From Actinacidiphila acididurans (GTDB lineage Bacteria > Actinomycetota > Actinomycetes > Streptomycetales > Streptomycetaceae), in the NCBI RefSeq assembly GCF_016918855.1, contig NZ_JADKYB010000016.1:1-64000 (forward strand): 64,000 nucleotides of DNA. Direction: 5' to 3'. The notes under the pieces were generated by a model, which made no database searches, had not been told where the DNA came from, and saw only the letters and a list, made by a program, of their open reading frames with translations. Both the position numbers and the translations under genes were made by a program. Below, in pieces: positions 27,234 to 35,857 of the stretch (its first letter is position 1; each line of letters starts with the position of its first letter).

Positions 27234-30200
27234 GTGGCACCGAAACGACGCCCCCTGCTGTCGGGCGTGGTGGCCGTCGCGGTGGCGGCGCTCACCGCGC
27301 TCGGCACGGGCGCGCTGCCCGCGACCCCGGCCGCCGCGGCACCGGCGCGGCCATGGCTCGACGCCGCGGACACCCCGGCCCAGCGGGCCGACGCGCTGCT
27401 GGCGCAGATGACCACCGCTGAGAAGATCACGATGATGCACGGTGGCGCCCAGTGCTCCTGGGGCGCCTGCGTGGACGCCAATGCCCGCCTGGGCATCCCG
27501 CAACTGCGGCTGCAGGACGGTCCGGCGGGTGTCGCCGACGGCGCGGGCGGGGTGACCCAGCTGCCGGCCCCGGTGTCCGCGGCCGCCTCCTGGGACCGCG
27601 ACCTGGCCAAGGGCTACGGCCAGGTGATCGGCAACGAGGCGTGGAACAAGGGCGCCAACGTGGTGCTCGGCCCGACCGTCAACATCGACCGCGACCCGCG
27701 CTGGGGCCGGTCCTTCGAGTCGCTGAGCGAGGACCCGTACCTGGCCGGCGAGCTGGGCGCGGCCGACATCCAGGGCATCCAGAGCCAGGGCCCGATCGCC
27801 CAGGTCAAGCACTTCGCCGACTACAACCAGGAAACGTACCGCAACACCGTGCAGGACAACGTGGTGATGTCCGACCGGACCCAGCGGGAGATCTACCTGC
27901 CGGCCTTCGAGGCCGCGGTCGAGCAGGGCCAGGCGCTGTCGGTGATGTGCTCCTACTCCTCCGTCGGCGGCACCTACGCCTGCGAGAGCTCCCAACTGCT
28001 CCAGCAGGTGCTGGAGGGCGACCTGGGCTTCACCGGCTTCGTCACCTCCGACTGGGGCGGCACCCACTCCACCGTGGCCTCGGCGAACAACGGGCTGGAC
28101 CAGGAGATGAACGGCTCGGACTTCTACGGCACCGCGCTGACCGACGCCGTCAGCAGCGGTCAGGTCCCGCAGGCCGTGCTGGACGGCCATGTGCGGCGCA
28201 TCCTGACCGCGATGTTCGCCGCCGGGCTGTTCGACACCACCCAGACCGGCACCATCACCACCCCGGTGAGCACCGACGCGCACAAGGCCACCGCGCGGCA
28301 GGTCGCCGAGGAGGGCAGCGTCCTGCTGAAGAACTCCGGCAACGCGCTGCCGCTCGGCTCCGCCGACAAGAAGATCGCGGTGATCGGCGACGACGCCGGG
28401 CCCAACGCCCTGACCGCGGGCGGCGGCAGCGCGCATGTGGCCGCCGCCTCGATCGTGACGCCGTTCCAGGGGCTGGCCGCCCGGGCCGGCACGGGCGCGA
28501 GCGTCACCTACGCGCAGGGCTACTCCTCCCCCGGCGGCGAGGTGGTGGACAGCCCGTACCTGACCCCGTCCCAGGGCGGCGGCAACGGCCTGTACGGGCA
28601 GTTCTACAACGGCACGTCGCTGGGCGGCTCCCCGATCGCCTCCGGGGTGGACCCGACTGTCAGCTTCCAGTGGGGCGGCGCCTCGCCCAAGGCCGGTGTG
28701 CCGGCAACCAGTTGGTCGGCGAAGTGGACCGGCGCCCTGACCCCGCCGACCACCGGCTCGTACACCTTCTCGCTGCGCAGTGACGACGGCAGCCGACTGT
28801 TCGTCAACGGCCAGCAGATCATCTCCAACTGGGCCGACCAGCCGCCGACCACCAAGACCGGCACGGTGTCGCTGACCGCGGGCCGGCCGGTGAGCATCGA
28901 GGTGGACTACTTCCAGGACGGCGGCGGCAGCGAGCTGTCGCTGGGCTGGCAGATCCCCGACCAGGACCTGCACGGGCAGGCGGTGACCGCGGCCCGGGGC
29001 GCCGACACCGCGATCGTGTTCGTGAACAAGTCCGAGGGCGAGGGCGCGGACCTGAGCGACATCGACCTGAGCAGCGACCAGAACCAGCTGGTGACGGACG
29101 TGGCCGCGGCCAACCCGAACACCATCGTGGTGATCAACTCCGGCTCCGCGGTGACCATGCCGTGGGCGAACGCGGTGCGCGGCATCGTGGAGAACTGGTA
29201 TCCCGGCCAGGAGGACGGCACCGCGATCGCCGCGCTGCTCTACGGCGACGTGAACTTCTCCGGCAAGCTGCCCGTCACCTTCCCGGCGTCGCTGGCGGAC
29301 GTGCCCGCGCACACCACCGCGCAGTGGCCCGGCCAGAACAACCAGGTGCAGTACAGCGAGGGCATCGACGTCGGCTACCGGTGGTACGACAGCCAGAACA
29401 AGACGCCGCTCTACCCGTTCGGGTACGGCCTGTCGTACACCACCTTCGCCTACTCCGGGCTGACCGTGAGCGCCCCGGACGCCGCCGGGAATGTCACGGT
29501 CGGCTTCGACGTGAAGAACACCGGCTCGCGGGCCGGCACCGAGGTCGCCCAGGTCTACGTCGGACAGCCGGCCGCCACCGGTGAGCCGCCGAAGAACCTG
29601 CGCGGCTTCCAGCGGGTGAGCCTGGCCGCCGGGGCGACCCAGCACGTGACGATCACACTGAACGCCCGCAGCTTCCAGTACTGGAACAACGGCTGGACCA
29701 ACGCCTCGGGCAGCAACACCGTCTCCGTGGGCGCCTCCTCGCGGGACATCCGGCTGACCGGCCGGGCCACCATCGGCTCCGGCGGCGGCACCGACCCCGG
29801 GCAGGGCACGCCGATCAGCCTGCGGGCGCACGCCAACAGCCAGTACGTGTGCGCCGAGAACGCCGGCGCGGCGGCGCTGATCGCCAACCGCACCGCGATC
29901 GGCCCCTGGGAGACCTTCGACCTGGTCGACCTGGGCGGCGGGCAGGTCGCGCTGCGCTCGCACGCCGACAGCAAGTACGTCACCACGCCGGACAACGGGG
30001 CGGGCTCGCTGATCGCGAGCAGCAGCTCGGTCGGGACGGCGGAGACCTTCGACCTGATCCACGACCCGGACGGCGCGGTCACGCTGCGCGCCCACTCCAA
30101 CGGCCAGTACGTGACGGCCGAGAACGCGGGGGCCGCTTCCCTGATCGCCAACCGTACGGCGATCGGCCCCTGGGAGGAGTTCGACCTGATCAACGACTGA
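27234..30200 (+). CDS. secreted GH3 beta-glucosidase with PA14 and fascin-like domains
   Basis: 988 residues from GTG 27234, GGAG six bases upstream. A signal peptide ends near TPAAAAPA. The GH3 N-domain (about 45-370) contains RDPRWGRSFESLSEDPYL, the KH motif QVKHFADYN, and the nucleophile Asp in GFVTSDWGGTHS. A GH3 C-domain (about 370-680) is split by a PA14 module (about 455-585: GLYGQFYNGTSLGG..., FSLRSDDGSRLFVNG). A fibronectin-III-like domain follows (about 740-845). The last ~125 residues are three fascin/actin-crosslink-like trefoil repeats (SLRAHANSQYVCAENAG..., ALRSHADSKYVT..., TLRAHSNGQYVTAENAG...), probably sugar-binding. It likely hydrolyses beta-glucosides or oligosaccharides outside the cell. 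No clear sugar operator was found upstream. Confidence 0.92.
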   Translation: MAPKRRPLLSGVVAVAVAALTALGTGALPATPAAAAPARPWLDAADTPAQRADALLAQMTTAEKITMMHGGAQCSWGACVDANARLGIPQLRLQDGPAGVADGAGGVTQLPAPVSAAASWDRDLAKGYGQVIGNEAWNKGANVVLGPTVNIDRDPRWGRSFESLSEDPYLAGELGAADIQGIQSQGPIAQVKHFADYNQETYRNTVQDNVVMSDRTQREIYLPAFEAAVEQGQALSVMCSYSSVGGTYACESSQLLQQVLEGDLGFTGFVTSDWGGTHSTVASANNGLDQEMNGSDFYGTALTDAVSSGQVPQAVLDGHVRRILTAMFAAGLFDTTQTGTITTPVSTDAHKATARQVAEEGSVLLKNSGNALPLGSADKKIAVIGDDAGPNALTAGGGSAHVAAASIVTPFQGLAARAGTGASVTYAQGYSSPGGEVVDSPYLTPSQGGGNGLYGQFYNGTSLGGSPIASGVDPTVSFQWGGASPKAGVPATSWSAKWTGALTPPTTGSYTFSLRSDDGSRLFVNGQQIISNWADQPPTTKTGTVSLTAGRPVSIEVDYFQDGGGSELSLGWQIPDQDLHGQAVTAARGADTAIVFVNKSEGEGADLSDIDLSSDQNQLVTDVAAANPNTIVVINSGSAVTMPWANAVRGIVENWYPGQEDGTAIAALLYGDVNFSGKLPVTFPASLADVPAHTTAQWPGQNNQVQYSEGIDVGYRWYDSQNKTPLYPFGYGLSYTTFAYSGLTVSAPDAAGNVTVGFDVKNTGSRAGTEVAQVYVGQPAATGEPPKNLRGFQRVSLAAGATQHVTITLNARSFQYWNNGWTNASGSNTVSVGASSRDIRLTGRATIGSGGGTDPGQGTPISLRAHANSQYVCAENAGAAALIANRTAIGPWETFDLVDLGGGQVALRSHADSKYVTTPDNGAGSLIASSSSVGTAETFDLIHDPDGAVTLRAHSNGQYVTAENAGAASLIANRTAIGPWEEFDLIND

Positions 30201-30283
30201 CGGGAGAACTCTTCGGCCGGCCGCGTCCCCGCGTCACCCGCGCGGGGCCGCGGCCGATCCCGTACCGAAGACACCCGGTGAGC

Positions 30284-30802
30284 TCACTCGGGCCGCAGCG
30301 CGTACAGCCCCGGCAGGTTGACGACGATCGCCTCCTGGGTGCTGCGCGCGATCACCACCACGGCCTCCTGGGCGGGGTCCGGATTCTCCTCGCGGTGCGG
30401 GACGAAGGGCGGCACGAAGATGTAGTCGCCGGGGCCGGTGACCAGGCGGATCTCCTCCGGCTCGGGCCCGGAGTCGTCGACGAAGACGAACTCCGGCCGG
30501 CCGGACACCACGTAGATCGCGGTCTCGGACTCGCCGTGGTGATGGTCGGAGGAAGCGGTGGCCGGGGCGACGTGGGTCTGCCCCATCCACAGCCGCTCGG
30601 AGCCGACCGTGCGGCCGCTGACGGCGGCGAACCGGCGCATGCCGCCGGTCTGGGCGGTGTCGCCGTCGAGGGCGTCGGCGCGGATGTGGTGCAGGCGGGT
30701 GCGCAGGGACGCGCGGGACCCGCCGGGACCGTCCGATTCGGGCGACGTGTCCGGCAAGTGCGGGTGGAAGCCCTCGCCGGCGGTCGTCGGCTGCTCGCTC
30801 AT
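30284..30802 (-). CDS. cupin-domain protein (leaderless transcript likely)
   Basis: 172 residues from ATG 30802, with no Shine-Dalgarno sequence. A well-spaced promoter places the transcript start at about the ATG. The cupin barrel motifs are present: G-x5-H-x-H-like segment SSDHHHGESETAIYVVSG (about residues 86-103) and GDYIFVPPFVPHREENP (about 125-141), giving metal ligands H, H, E and H. Small single-cupin proteins include dioxygenases, isomerases and sensors; no substrate can be named. It diverges from the Rrf2 regulator and shares an operator-like sequence with the sulfur operon, so it may belong to the same regulon. Confidence 0.8.
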   Translation of the reverse strand: MSEQPTTAGEGFHPHLPDTSPESDGPGGSRASLRTRLHHIRADALDGDTAQTGGMRRFAAVSGRTVGSERLWMGQTHVAPATASSDHHHGESETAIYVVSGRPEFVFVDDSGPEPEEIRLVTGPGDYIFVPPFVPHREENPDPAQEAVVVIARSTQEAIVVNLPGLYALRPE

Positions 30803-30810
30803 GGACAGCG

Positions 30811-30853
30811 ACGCTAGAGCTGCCGGTAAAAGGATGTCAAGAGGTGTCCATTA
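30811..30853 (-). promoter_or_regulatory. cupin promoter with adjoining operator-like motif
   Basis: On the minus strand TTGACA (30835-30840) and TAGCGT (30811-30816) are 18 bp apart. The predicted transcript start falls within a few bases of the cupin ATG. Directly upstream of the -35 lies AATGGACACC (30843-30852), whose complement GGTGTCCATT recurs before the leader peptide at 32402-32411. Confidence 0.65.
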
Positions 30854-30942
30854 CCGCTCACCTGCGACAACGCCCGCACCGGCCGGATCGCGCCTGCTCA
30901 CGAGGGCCCGGCGTGCGCACCTGACGGGCAATAATGACGAAC

Positions 30943-31413
30943 ATGCATATCTCCGCGAAGGCGGACTACGCCGCCCGGGCCCTGGTCGAACTGGCCCGTG
31001 ACTCCAGCAGCCCGCTGACCTGCGAGGCCATCGCGTCCTCGCAGCAGATCCCGTTCCGTTTCCTGAAGTCCGTGGTGGGCGAGCTGCGCCGGGCGGGACT
31101 GGTGCGCAGCCAGCGCGGCTGCGAGGGCGGCTACTGGCTGACCCGCCCGGCCGCGGAGATCACCCTGCTGGACGTGGTGCGCGCGGTGGACGGCGAGGTG
31201 TTCACGCTGCGCGGCGAGCCGCTGGCCGGCCTCGCCTACCCGGCGCCGGCCGCCGGCCTGCCCGGCATATGGCGCTCCATCGAGGCAGGCGCCGCCGAGA
31301 TACTCCGCCGGGTGACCATCGCCGCCCTCCTCGCCGGCACCCCGGCCCCGCGGACCGCGGAGGCGGGCGAGGACGACCCGTCCGGCAAGGACAGCCTCGC
31401 GGGGGCGGCGTGA
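30943..31413 (+). CDS. Rrf2-family transcriptional regulator
   Basis: 156 residues from ATG 30943, chosen because Rrf2 proteins begin MHISAKADYAARALVELA; ATG 30934 would add three residues. The winged helix spans CEAIASSQQIPFRFLKSVVGELRRAGLVRSQRGCEGGYWLTRPAAEITLLDVVRAVDG. Only two cysteines are present, without the three-Cys cluster of IscR/NsrR, so it probably does not bind Fe-S and is closer to the CymR type that senses cysteine metabolism. It is translationally coupled (GTGA) to a DsbA-like gene and sits at the head of the organosulfur block. The likely operators are the GGTGTCCATT-type sites at 30843 and 32392. Confidence 0.85.
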   Translation: MHISAKADYAARALVELARDSSSPLTCEAIASSQQIPFRFLKSVVGELRRAGLVRSQRGCEGGYWLTRPAAEITLLDVVRAVDGEVFTLRGEPLAGLAYPAPAAGLPGIWRSIEAGAAEILRRVTIAALLAGTPAPRTAEAGEDDPSGKDSLAGAA

Positions 31414-32351
31414 GCACGGCGCGGCCCTCCGGGGAGTCGTCCCGCGCCGGGCGGCTCACCGTCACCGAGTACACCGACCCGCTGTGCCCGTGGGCCTGGG
31501 GCGCCGAGCCGGTCTTCCGGTGGCTGCGGGGGCTGCTGGGCGACCGGGTGGGCTGGCGGCGGGTGTACGGGATCCTGTTCGACGAGGGCGAGGAGCCGGC
31601 GCCCGATCCGGCCGCCGAGACGGCCTGGTACGCGGGGTTCGTCCGCGAGGTGAGCGGCCATACCGGCGCCCCGTACGCGGCGCGCCTGGCCCGGGTCGGG
31701 GCCTCCAGCTGGCCCGCCTCCCTGGTCGCCAAGGCCGCCGAGCAGCAGGGCGACGCGGTCGCGGCCCGGGTGCTGCGGCGGCTGCGGGAGAGCATGTTCG
31801 TGGCGGGCGAGCCGGCCGACACCATGGAGCTCGCGCTGGCCGCCGCCCGGGGCGTGCCCGGCCTGGACCCGGTACGGCTGGCCGCCGACGCCGCCTCGCC
31901 CGCCGTACGCGAGGCCGTACGCGCCGACCACCGCGAGACGCGCGACCCGCTGCCGGAGGCGCTGGCCCCCGACTGGCCGGGCCCGCACCCGGGGACGGCG
32001 AAGGAGACCCATGACGGACAGCTGCGGTACGCGCTGCCCACGCTGGTGCTGACCGGGCCGGCCGGGCGGCGGGTGGTGCCGGGCCGGCGGCCGCCGCGGG
32101 AGTACCTCGATGCGGTGGCGGCTGTCGCACCCGGGCCGGCCCTCGCCGGCGCGGTCGGCGAACTCCCCGCCGGCGAGGAGCTGTTGGCGCTGCACGGCAC
32201 GATGACGGACCCCGAGTGGCGGCTGCTGGCGCCCGGCCGGCCGGTGCCCGCCGACGCGGTCGCGCTCGCCACCGGCAACGGCCCGCTGTGGCTGCACCCG
32301 GCCGAGGCGGCCGTCTCCCCCTGGCCGGCGACGTCACGCGCATCGCGTTGA
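31410..32351 (+). CDS. DsbA/FrnE-like thioredoxin-fold protein
   Basis: 313 residues from GTG 31410, overlapping the rrf2 stop by four bases. The N-terminus has a thioredoxin-type active site in TVTEYTDPLCPWAWGAEPVF: CPWA, with only the first cysteine, as in FrnE/HCCA-isomerase-like members. The helical insert contains SSWPASLVAKAAEQQGDAVAARVLRRLRESMFVAGEPADT, typical of the DsbA superfamily. No signal peptide, so it is cytoplasmic. With one active-site cysteine it is more likely a glutathione- or mycothiol-linked isomerase or transferase than a disulfide oxidase. It probably acts on thiol intermediates of the sulfur pathway. Confidence 0.8.
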   Translation: MSTARPSGESSRAGRLTVTEYTDPLCPWAWGAEPVFRWLRGLLGDRVGWRRVYGILFDEGEEPAPDPAAETAWYAGFVREVSGHTGAPYAARLARVGASSWPASLVAKAAEQQGDAVAARVLRRLRESMFVAGEPADTMELALAAARGVPGLDPVRLAADAASPAVREAVRADHRETRDPLPEALAPDWPGPHPGTAKETHDGQLRYALPTLVLTGPAGRRVVPGRRPPREYLDAVAAVAPGPALAGAVGELPAGEELLALHGTMTDPEWRLLAPGRPVPADAVALATGNGPLWLHPAEAAVSPWPATSRASR

Positions 32352-32391
32352 CCAGCGGTGACGCCGCGCATACGACCGTCCCGGCGAATGA

Positions 32392-32415
32392 GACACCTTT
32401 TGGTGTCCATTGACA
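32392..32415 (+). promoter_or_regulatory. operator plus -35 of the organosulfur operon
   Basis: GACACCTTTTGGTGTC (32392-32407) is a perfect 6-4-6 inverted repeat. It abuts TTGACA (32410-32415), a consensus -35; a weak CAGGAT follows 18 bp later. The right half extends to GGTGTCCATT, shared with the cupin promoter. A repressor here would block the polymerase; the nearby Rrf2 protein is the obvious candidate. Confidence 0.65.
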
Positions 32416-32445
32416 GCGGCTCACGGCGCCCGTCAGGATGAGCAC

Positions 32446-32520
32446 ATGCTGACGACGCACCCCGGTGTGGTGTGCCGCTACGTGGACTTCCTGCGTACCA
32501 GCAGCGCTCTCTGTCGCTGA
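32446..32520 (+). CDS. putative cysteine-responsive leader peptide (24 aa)
   Basis: A 25-codon frame just after the operator/-35, ending CRYVDFLRTSSALCR. Its pattern (basic start, HVD/YVD-like block, S-x-L-C-R ending) is that of the putative leader peptides found upstream of sulfur-assimilation genes in Streptomyces. Cys codons at positions 10 and 23 could make ribosomes pause when cysteine is scarce. If the weak -10 is right, the mRNA would start at or near its ATG, making it leaderless. The first transporter gene lies about 610 bases downstream. Confidence 0.65.
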   Translation: MLTTHPGVVCRYVDFLRTSSALCR

Positions 32521-33128
32521 CCGTACGCTCGCGGCCGCACGGCGCCCGACCGGTCACCGATCCGCCCCCTTGCCGCACGCCGGCCCGCAGGGGCGCATGA
32601 TGCGGTACGGCCGCCCCGCCGGGGCCCGCGAGCCCGGCTGATCCGGCGCGGACCGGCGGGTGGGGACCGGGCGATGCGACCCGGACCAGCCGGATCCCGA
32701 CGAGCCGGTTCCTGACGAACCGGACGACCTGGTTCCTGACGCCTCTGGTCGGAGGCCCGTACGCGAGGTACCCGCGCCCGGTCCGCCTTCGCGCCCGTGT
32801 CCGCCGGCCCCCGGCGACCGGCCCGCGCACGTACCCGACCGTGCCGCCCCTCCCCGGGCCCTTCCGTAACCCGTATCCCGTAACCCGTCACGGCCGCCCG
32901 CCGGTCCGGCTCCGCCGCCGCAGCCGACCGCGCGCGCTTGCGTACGCGCCCGTGCACCCGTGTCCGCCCGCGCCGTCGTCGCCGCCGGGCCCGTTCCCGT
33001 ACGACCACGGCGCGTCTGCCGTACGCCGGCCCCCCGAACGCCGCTCGTCCGCCGCATGTCCGCGATGCCCGCCGCCCCCGCCCGCCGGAGGGCCGTGCGG
33101 CACACCCCAGAGAAGGTGACATACCGTC
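32521..33128 (+). other. long untranslated leader between leader peptide and transporter operon
   Basis: About 600 bases without a convincing gene. It is very GC-rich and contains short direct repeats (GGTTCCTGACG twice near 32709-32741; CCCGTAACCCGT-like repeats near 32868-32890). It could hold attenuation structures linked to the leader peptide, but no single clear terminator/antiterminator pair could be assigned by eye. Confidence 0.4.
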
Positions 33129-34691
33129 ATGAACCGTGCCTTGAACCCCGGTTCCGCCCCCGCCCTGCTGGGCAGACGCAAGCTCCTCGGACTCGGCCTC
33201 GGGGCCGGTGCCGCGATGGCACTGGCCGCGTGCGGCGGCAGCAGTACGGCCGCCCCGGGCGGGCACAGTGCCGGCGCCGGCGTGCTGAAGTGGGGCTGGG
33301 CGCTGCCCACCTCCTGGGACCCGGTGTTCTCCTCGGCCGGCTGGGACGTGCACGCACTCTCCCTCGTCTACGCCGGGCTGACCAAGCTGGACCCGCACGG
33401 GGCGGCAGTGCCGGCCCTGGCGAGCGGGTGGACGTACGACAGCGCCGGCACCCGCGTCACCTTCACCCTCCGGCCGAACCTGACCTTCTCCGACGGCACC
33501 GCGCTGGACGCCGCCGCCGTCAAGAAGAGCCTGGACCGCGGCCGCACCGACCCCAAGTCGCTGGTGGCGCCCCAGCTCACCTCCGTGAAGGCGATCTCCG
33601 CGCCCGCCGCGAACACCGTCGTCATCGACCTGACCCACCCGGACTACCAGATCCCCAACCTGCTGGCGGGCAAGACCGGGATGATCGTCAACCCGGCGGA
33701 GTTCGGCGCGAACGCCGCGTCCCTGGCCGCGCGGCCGGCCGGCGCCGGGCCGTTCACGCTGACCTCGTACACGCAGAACGAGAAGGCGGTGCTGCGCCGC
33801 AACCCCGGCTACTGGGACGCGGCGTCCGTCAAGCTCGGCGGCTTCGAGCTGTATCCGCTGCCGGACGCCTCCACGGTGGTGGCCGCGCTGCAGTCGGGCC
33901 AGTACAACGTGGCGCAGATCCCGGGCAGTCAGGTCGCCGCGGCCCAGGCGGCGGGCCTGGAGGTGCAGGTCATCCCGTCGATGGTGGTCGCCACCCTGGA
34001 CGTCGACAGCGCCCGGGCGCCCTTCACCGATCCGCGCGTGGTGCAGGCGCTGAAGTTCGCGATCGACCGCGAGGCGTTGCTGAAGACCGAGGCGTTCGGC
34101 CACGGCGAGGTGACGTACCAGCCCTTCCCCAAGGGCTACGCGGGCTACGACCCGGGCAGCGACGGCCTGTTCGCGTACGACCCGGCCAAGGCGAAGGCGC
34201 TGCTGGCCCAGGCCGGGCACGCCGGCGGGCTGGACATCACGCTGACGACGTCGGCCGCGGCCGGTGTGCCCGAGCAAATACAGGCGCAGCTCAAGCAGGT
34301 CGGGATCAACGCGAAGATCGAGGTCATCCCGCAGGCGCAGTTCACCCAGATCATCTACATCCAGCACAGCCGGCAGGTGGCGGTGGACCAGTTCGCCGGC
34401 CGCGACTCGGCGGTGCAGGCGTTCCAGGTGCTCTTCGGGCAGCAGGGGCTGATGAACCCGGGCCGCGCCACGCCGCCCGAACTCACCGCCGCGCTGGACA
34501 AGGTGACCCGCACCCCGCTGGACTCCCCCGACTACCCGACGGTGCTCCAGGCGGCCACCGCGACCGCGGTCCGCACGATGCCCAACGTCTTCCTCTACAC
34601 CGTGCCGCGGATCCTGGCCCGCGCCAAGGGCGTCTCGCCGCTGCCGGAGACCACCGTGGTGCAGCGGTTCGAGGGGGTGACCGTGGCGTGA
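33129..34691 (+). CDS. ABC transporter substrate-binding lipoprotein (family 5, Dpp/Nik type)
   Basis: 520 residues, ATG 33129. The signal has twin arginines (GRRKLLGLGLG) and a lipobox LAAC with Cys35 as lipidation site. The mature protein is a family-5 solute-binding protein: LVYAGLTKLDPHGAAVPALASGW, YDSAGTRVTFTLRPNLTFSDGTAL, GTGPF-like AGAGPFTLTSYTQNEKAVLRRNPGYW, and DPRVVQALKFAIDREALL. It is the first gene of a five-gene transporter unit, coupled by GTGA to the first permease. The operon context points to an organosulfur ligand; peptide or metal-chelate ligands are family alternatives. Confidence 0.9.
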   Translation: MNRALNPGSAPALLGRRKLLGLGLGAGAAMALAACGGSSTAAPGGHSAGAGVLKWGWALPTSWDPVFSSAGWDVHALSLVYAGLTKLDPHGAAVPALASGWTYDSAGTRVTFTLRPNLTFSDGTALDAAAVKKSLDRGRTDPKSLVAPQLTSVKAISAPAANTVVIDLTHPDYQIPNLLAGKTGMIVNPAEFGANAASLAARPAGAGPFTLTSYTQNEKAVLRRNPGYWDAASVKLGGFELYPLPDASTVVAALQSGQYNVAQIPGSQVAAAQAAGLEVQVIPSMVVATLDVDSARAPFTDPRVVQALKFAIDREALLKTEAFGHGEVTYQPFPKGYAGYDPGSDGLFAYDPAKAKALLAQAGHAGGLDITLTTSAAAGVPEQIQAQLKQVGINAKIEVIPQAQFTQIIYIQHSRQVAVDQFAGRDSAVQAFQVLFGQQGLMNPGRATPPELTAALDKVTRTPLDSPDYPTVLQAATATAVRTMPNVFLYTVPRILARAKGVSPLPETTVVQRFEGVTVA

Positions 34692-35857
34692 GCGCGCTCT
34701 CCGCGACGGCGCCGACCGGCCGCGCGCGCCCGTCCCTGCTGCGCCGCACCGCCCGCGCGCCCCTGCCGCTCGGTCGCGCGCTGGCCACGGCCGGCACCGT
34801 CTTCCTGCTCTCCTCGCTGCTCACCTTCGGGCTCGGCGCGCTGTCGAACGCCAACCCGGCCGCGGCGGTGCTCGGCGAGACCGCGACCCCGGCCGACATC
34901 GCCCGGCTGAACCACGCCTTCGGGCTGGACCGGCCGCTGGTGGTGCAGTACGTGAGCTGGCTGGGCCACGCGCTGACCGGGGACCTGGGCCGGTCCTGGT
35001 TCACCACCCTGCCGGTGTCGGAGAGCGTTTTCCACGCGCTGCCGGTCGACTTGTCGATCGCGGGGCTCGCGCTGCTGTTCGCGGTGGTGCTCGGCGCGTT
35101 CGGCGGTATCACCGCCGCCTGGAACAACGGCGGGCGCTGGGACCGTACGGTGACCGCGCTGTGCTCGGTGGTCGGTACGCTGCCCGCCTTCGTGGTGGCC
35201 ATCGGCCTGATCGCGGTGGTCTCGGTGAAACTGGGCTGGCTGCCGTCGGGCGGCTGGGTCCCGCTGGGGCAGGACCCGGCGCAGTGGCTGCGGTACGCGG
35301 CGCTGCCAGCCTGCGCGCTCGGCCTGGACGCGGCGGCGAACGTCGCGCGGCAGTTGCGGGCCTCGCTGGTGGGCGAGTTGCGGGCGAACTACGTCACCGG
35401 CGCCGCGATGCGCGGACTGTCCGCCCGGCGGGTGCTGTTCGGCCATGTGCTGCGCAACGCCGCGGGGCCCGCGCTGACCGTGCTCGGCATGAGCGTGCCC
35501 ATGCTGATCGGCGGCGCGGTGGTCACCGAGCGCATCTTCAACCTGCCCGGCATCGCGCAGCTCTCGCTCCAGGCCGCCCAGCAGCACGACGTGCCGGTTA
35601 TCCAGGGCACGCTGCTGGTCACCGTGGGGGTGGTGCTGATCGCCAACATCGCGGTGAACGCCGGGCTGCTCGCCCTCGATCCGGCGGCCCGGCGGCGTTC
35701 GGCCCTCGGGCGGGCGGGGCGGGGCGGCGCGGGGCTCTCGGATGGCGCGGGCGTCTCAGGTGTGGCGGGCGTCGTGGGCGAGGGCGTCGGTTCCGGCCCG
35801 GGTACGGGTGCGGGTGCCGGCGGGAGCGCGGGGGCGGCCGGGGCGGGTGCGGCATGA
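34688..35857 (+). CDS. ABC transporter permease (DppB type)
   Basis: 389 residues, GTG 34688 overlapping the previous stop. DppB-like inner-membrane permease: N-terminal helix (ALATAGTVFLLSSLLTFGLGAL), LNHAFGLDRPLVVQYVSWLGHALTGDLGRSW, and the cytoplasmic EAA loop NYVTGAAMRGLSARRVLFGHVLRNAAGPALTV that contacts the ATPase. About six helices. The last ~50 residues are a Gly/Ala/Val low-complexity tail (GAGLSDGAGVSGVAGV...) beyond the normal family end. Confidence 0.9.
   Translation: MSALSATAPTGRARPSLLRRTARAPLPLGRALATAGTVFLLSSLLTFGLGALSNANPAAAVLGETATPADIARLNHAFGLDRPLVVQYVSWLGHALTGDLGRSWFTTLPVSESVFHALPVDLSIAGLALLFAVVLGAFGGITAAWNNGGRWDRTVTALCSVVGTLPAFVVAIGLIAVVSVKLGWLPSGGWVPLGQDPAQWLRYAALPACALGLDAAANVARQLRASLVGELRANYVTGAAMRGLSARRVLFGHVLRNAAGPALTVLGMSVPMLIGGAVVTERIFNLPGIAQLSLQAAQQHDVPVIQGTLLVTVGVVLIANIAVNAGLLALDPAARRRSALGRAGRGGAGLSDGAGVSGVAGVVGEGVGSGPGTGAGAGGSAGAAGAGAA

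Noticed and set aside
32660..32869. Plus-strand frame rich in Asp/Pro (DPDQPDPDEPVPDEPDD) in the leader region
   Set aside because: Arises from short direct repeats in GC-rich DNA; no ribosome site and no similarity to known proteins.
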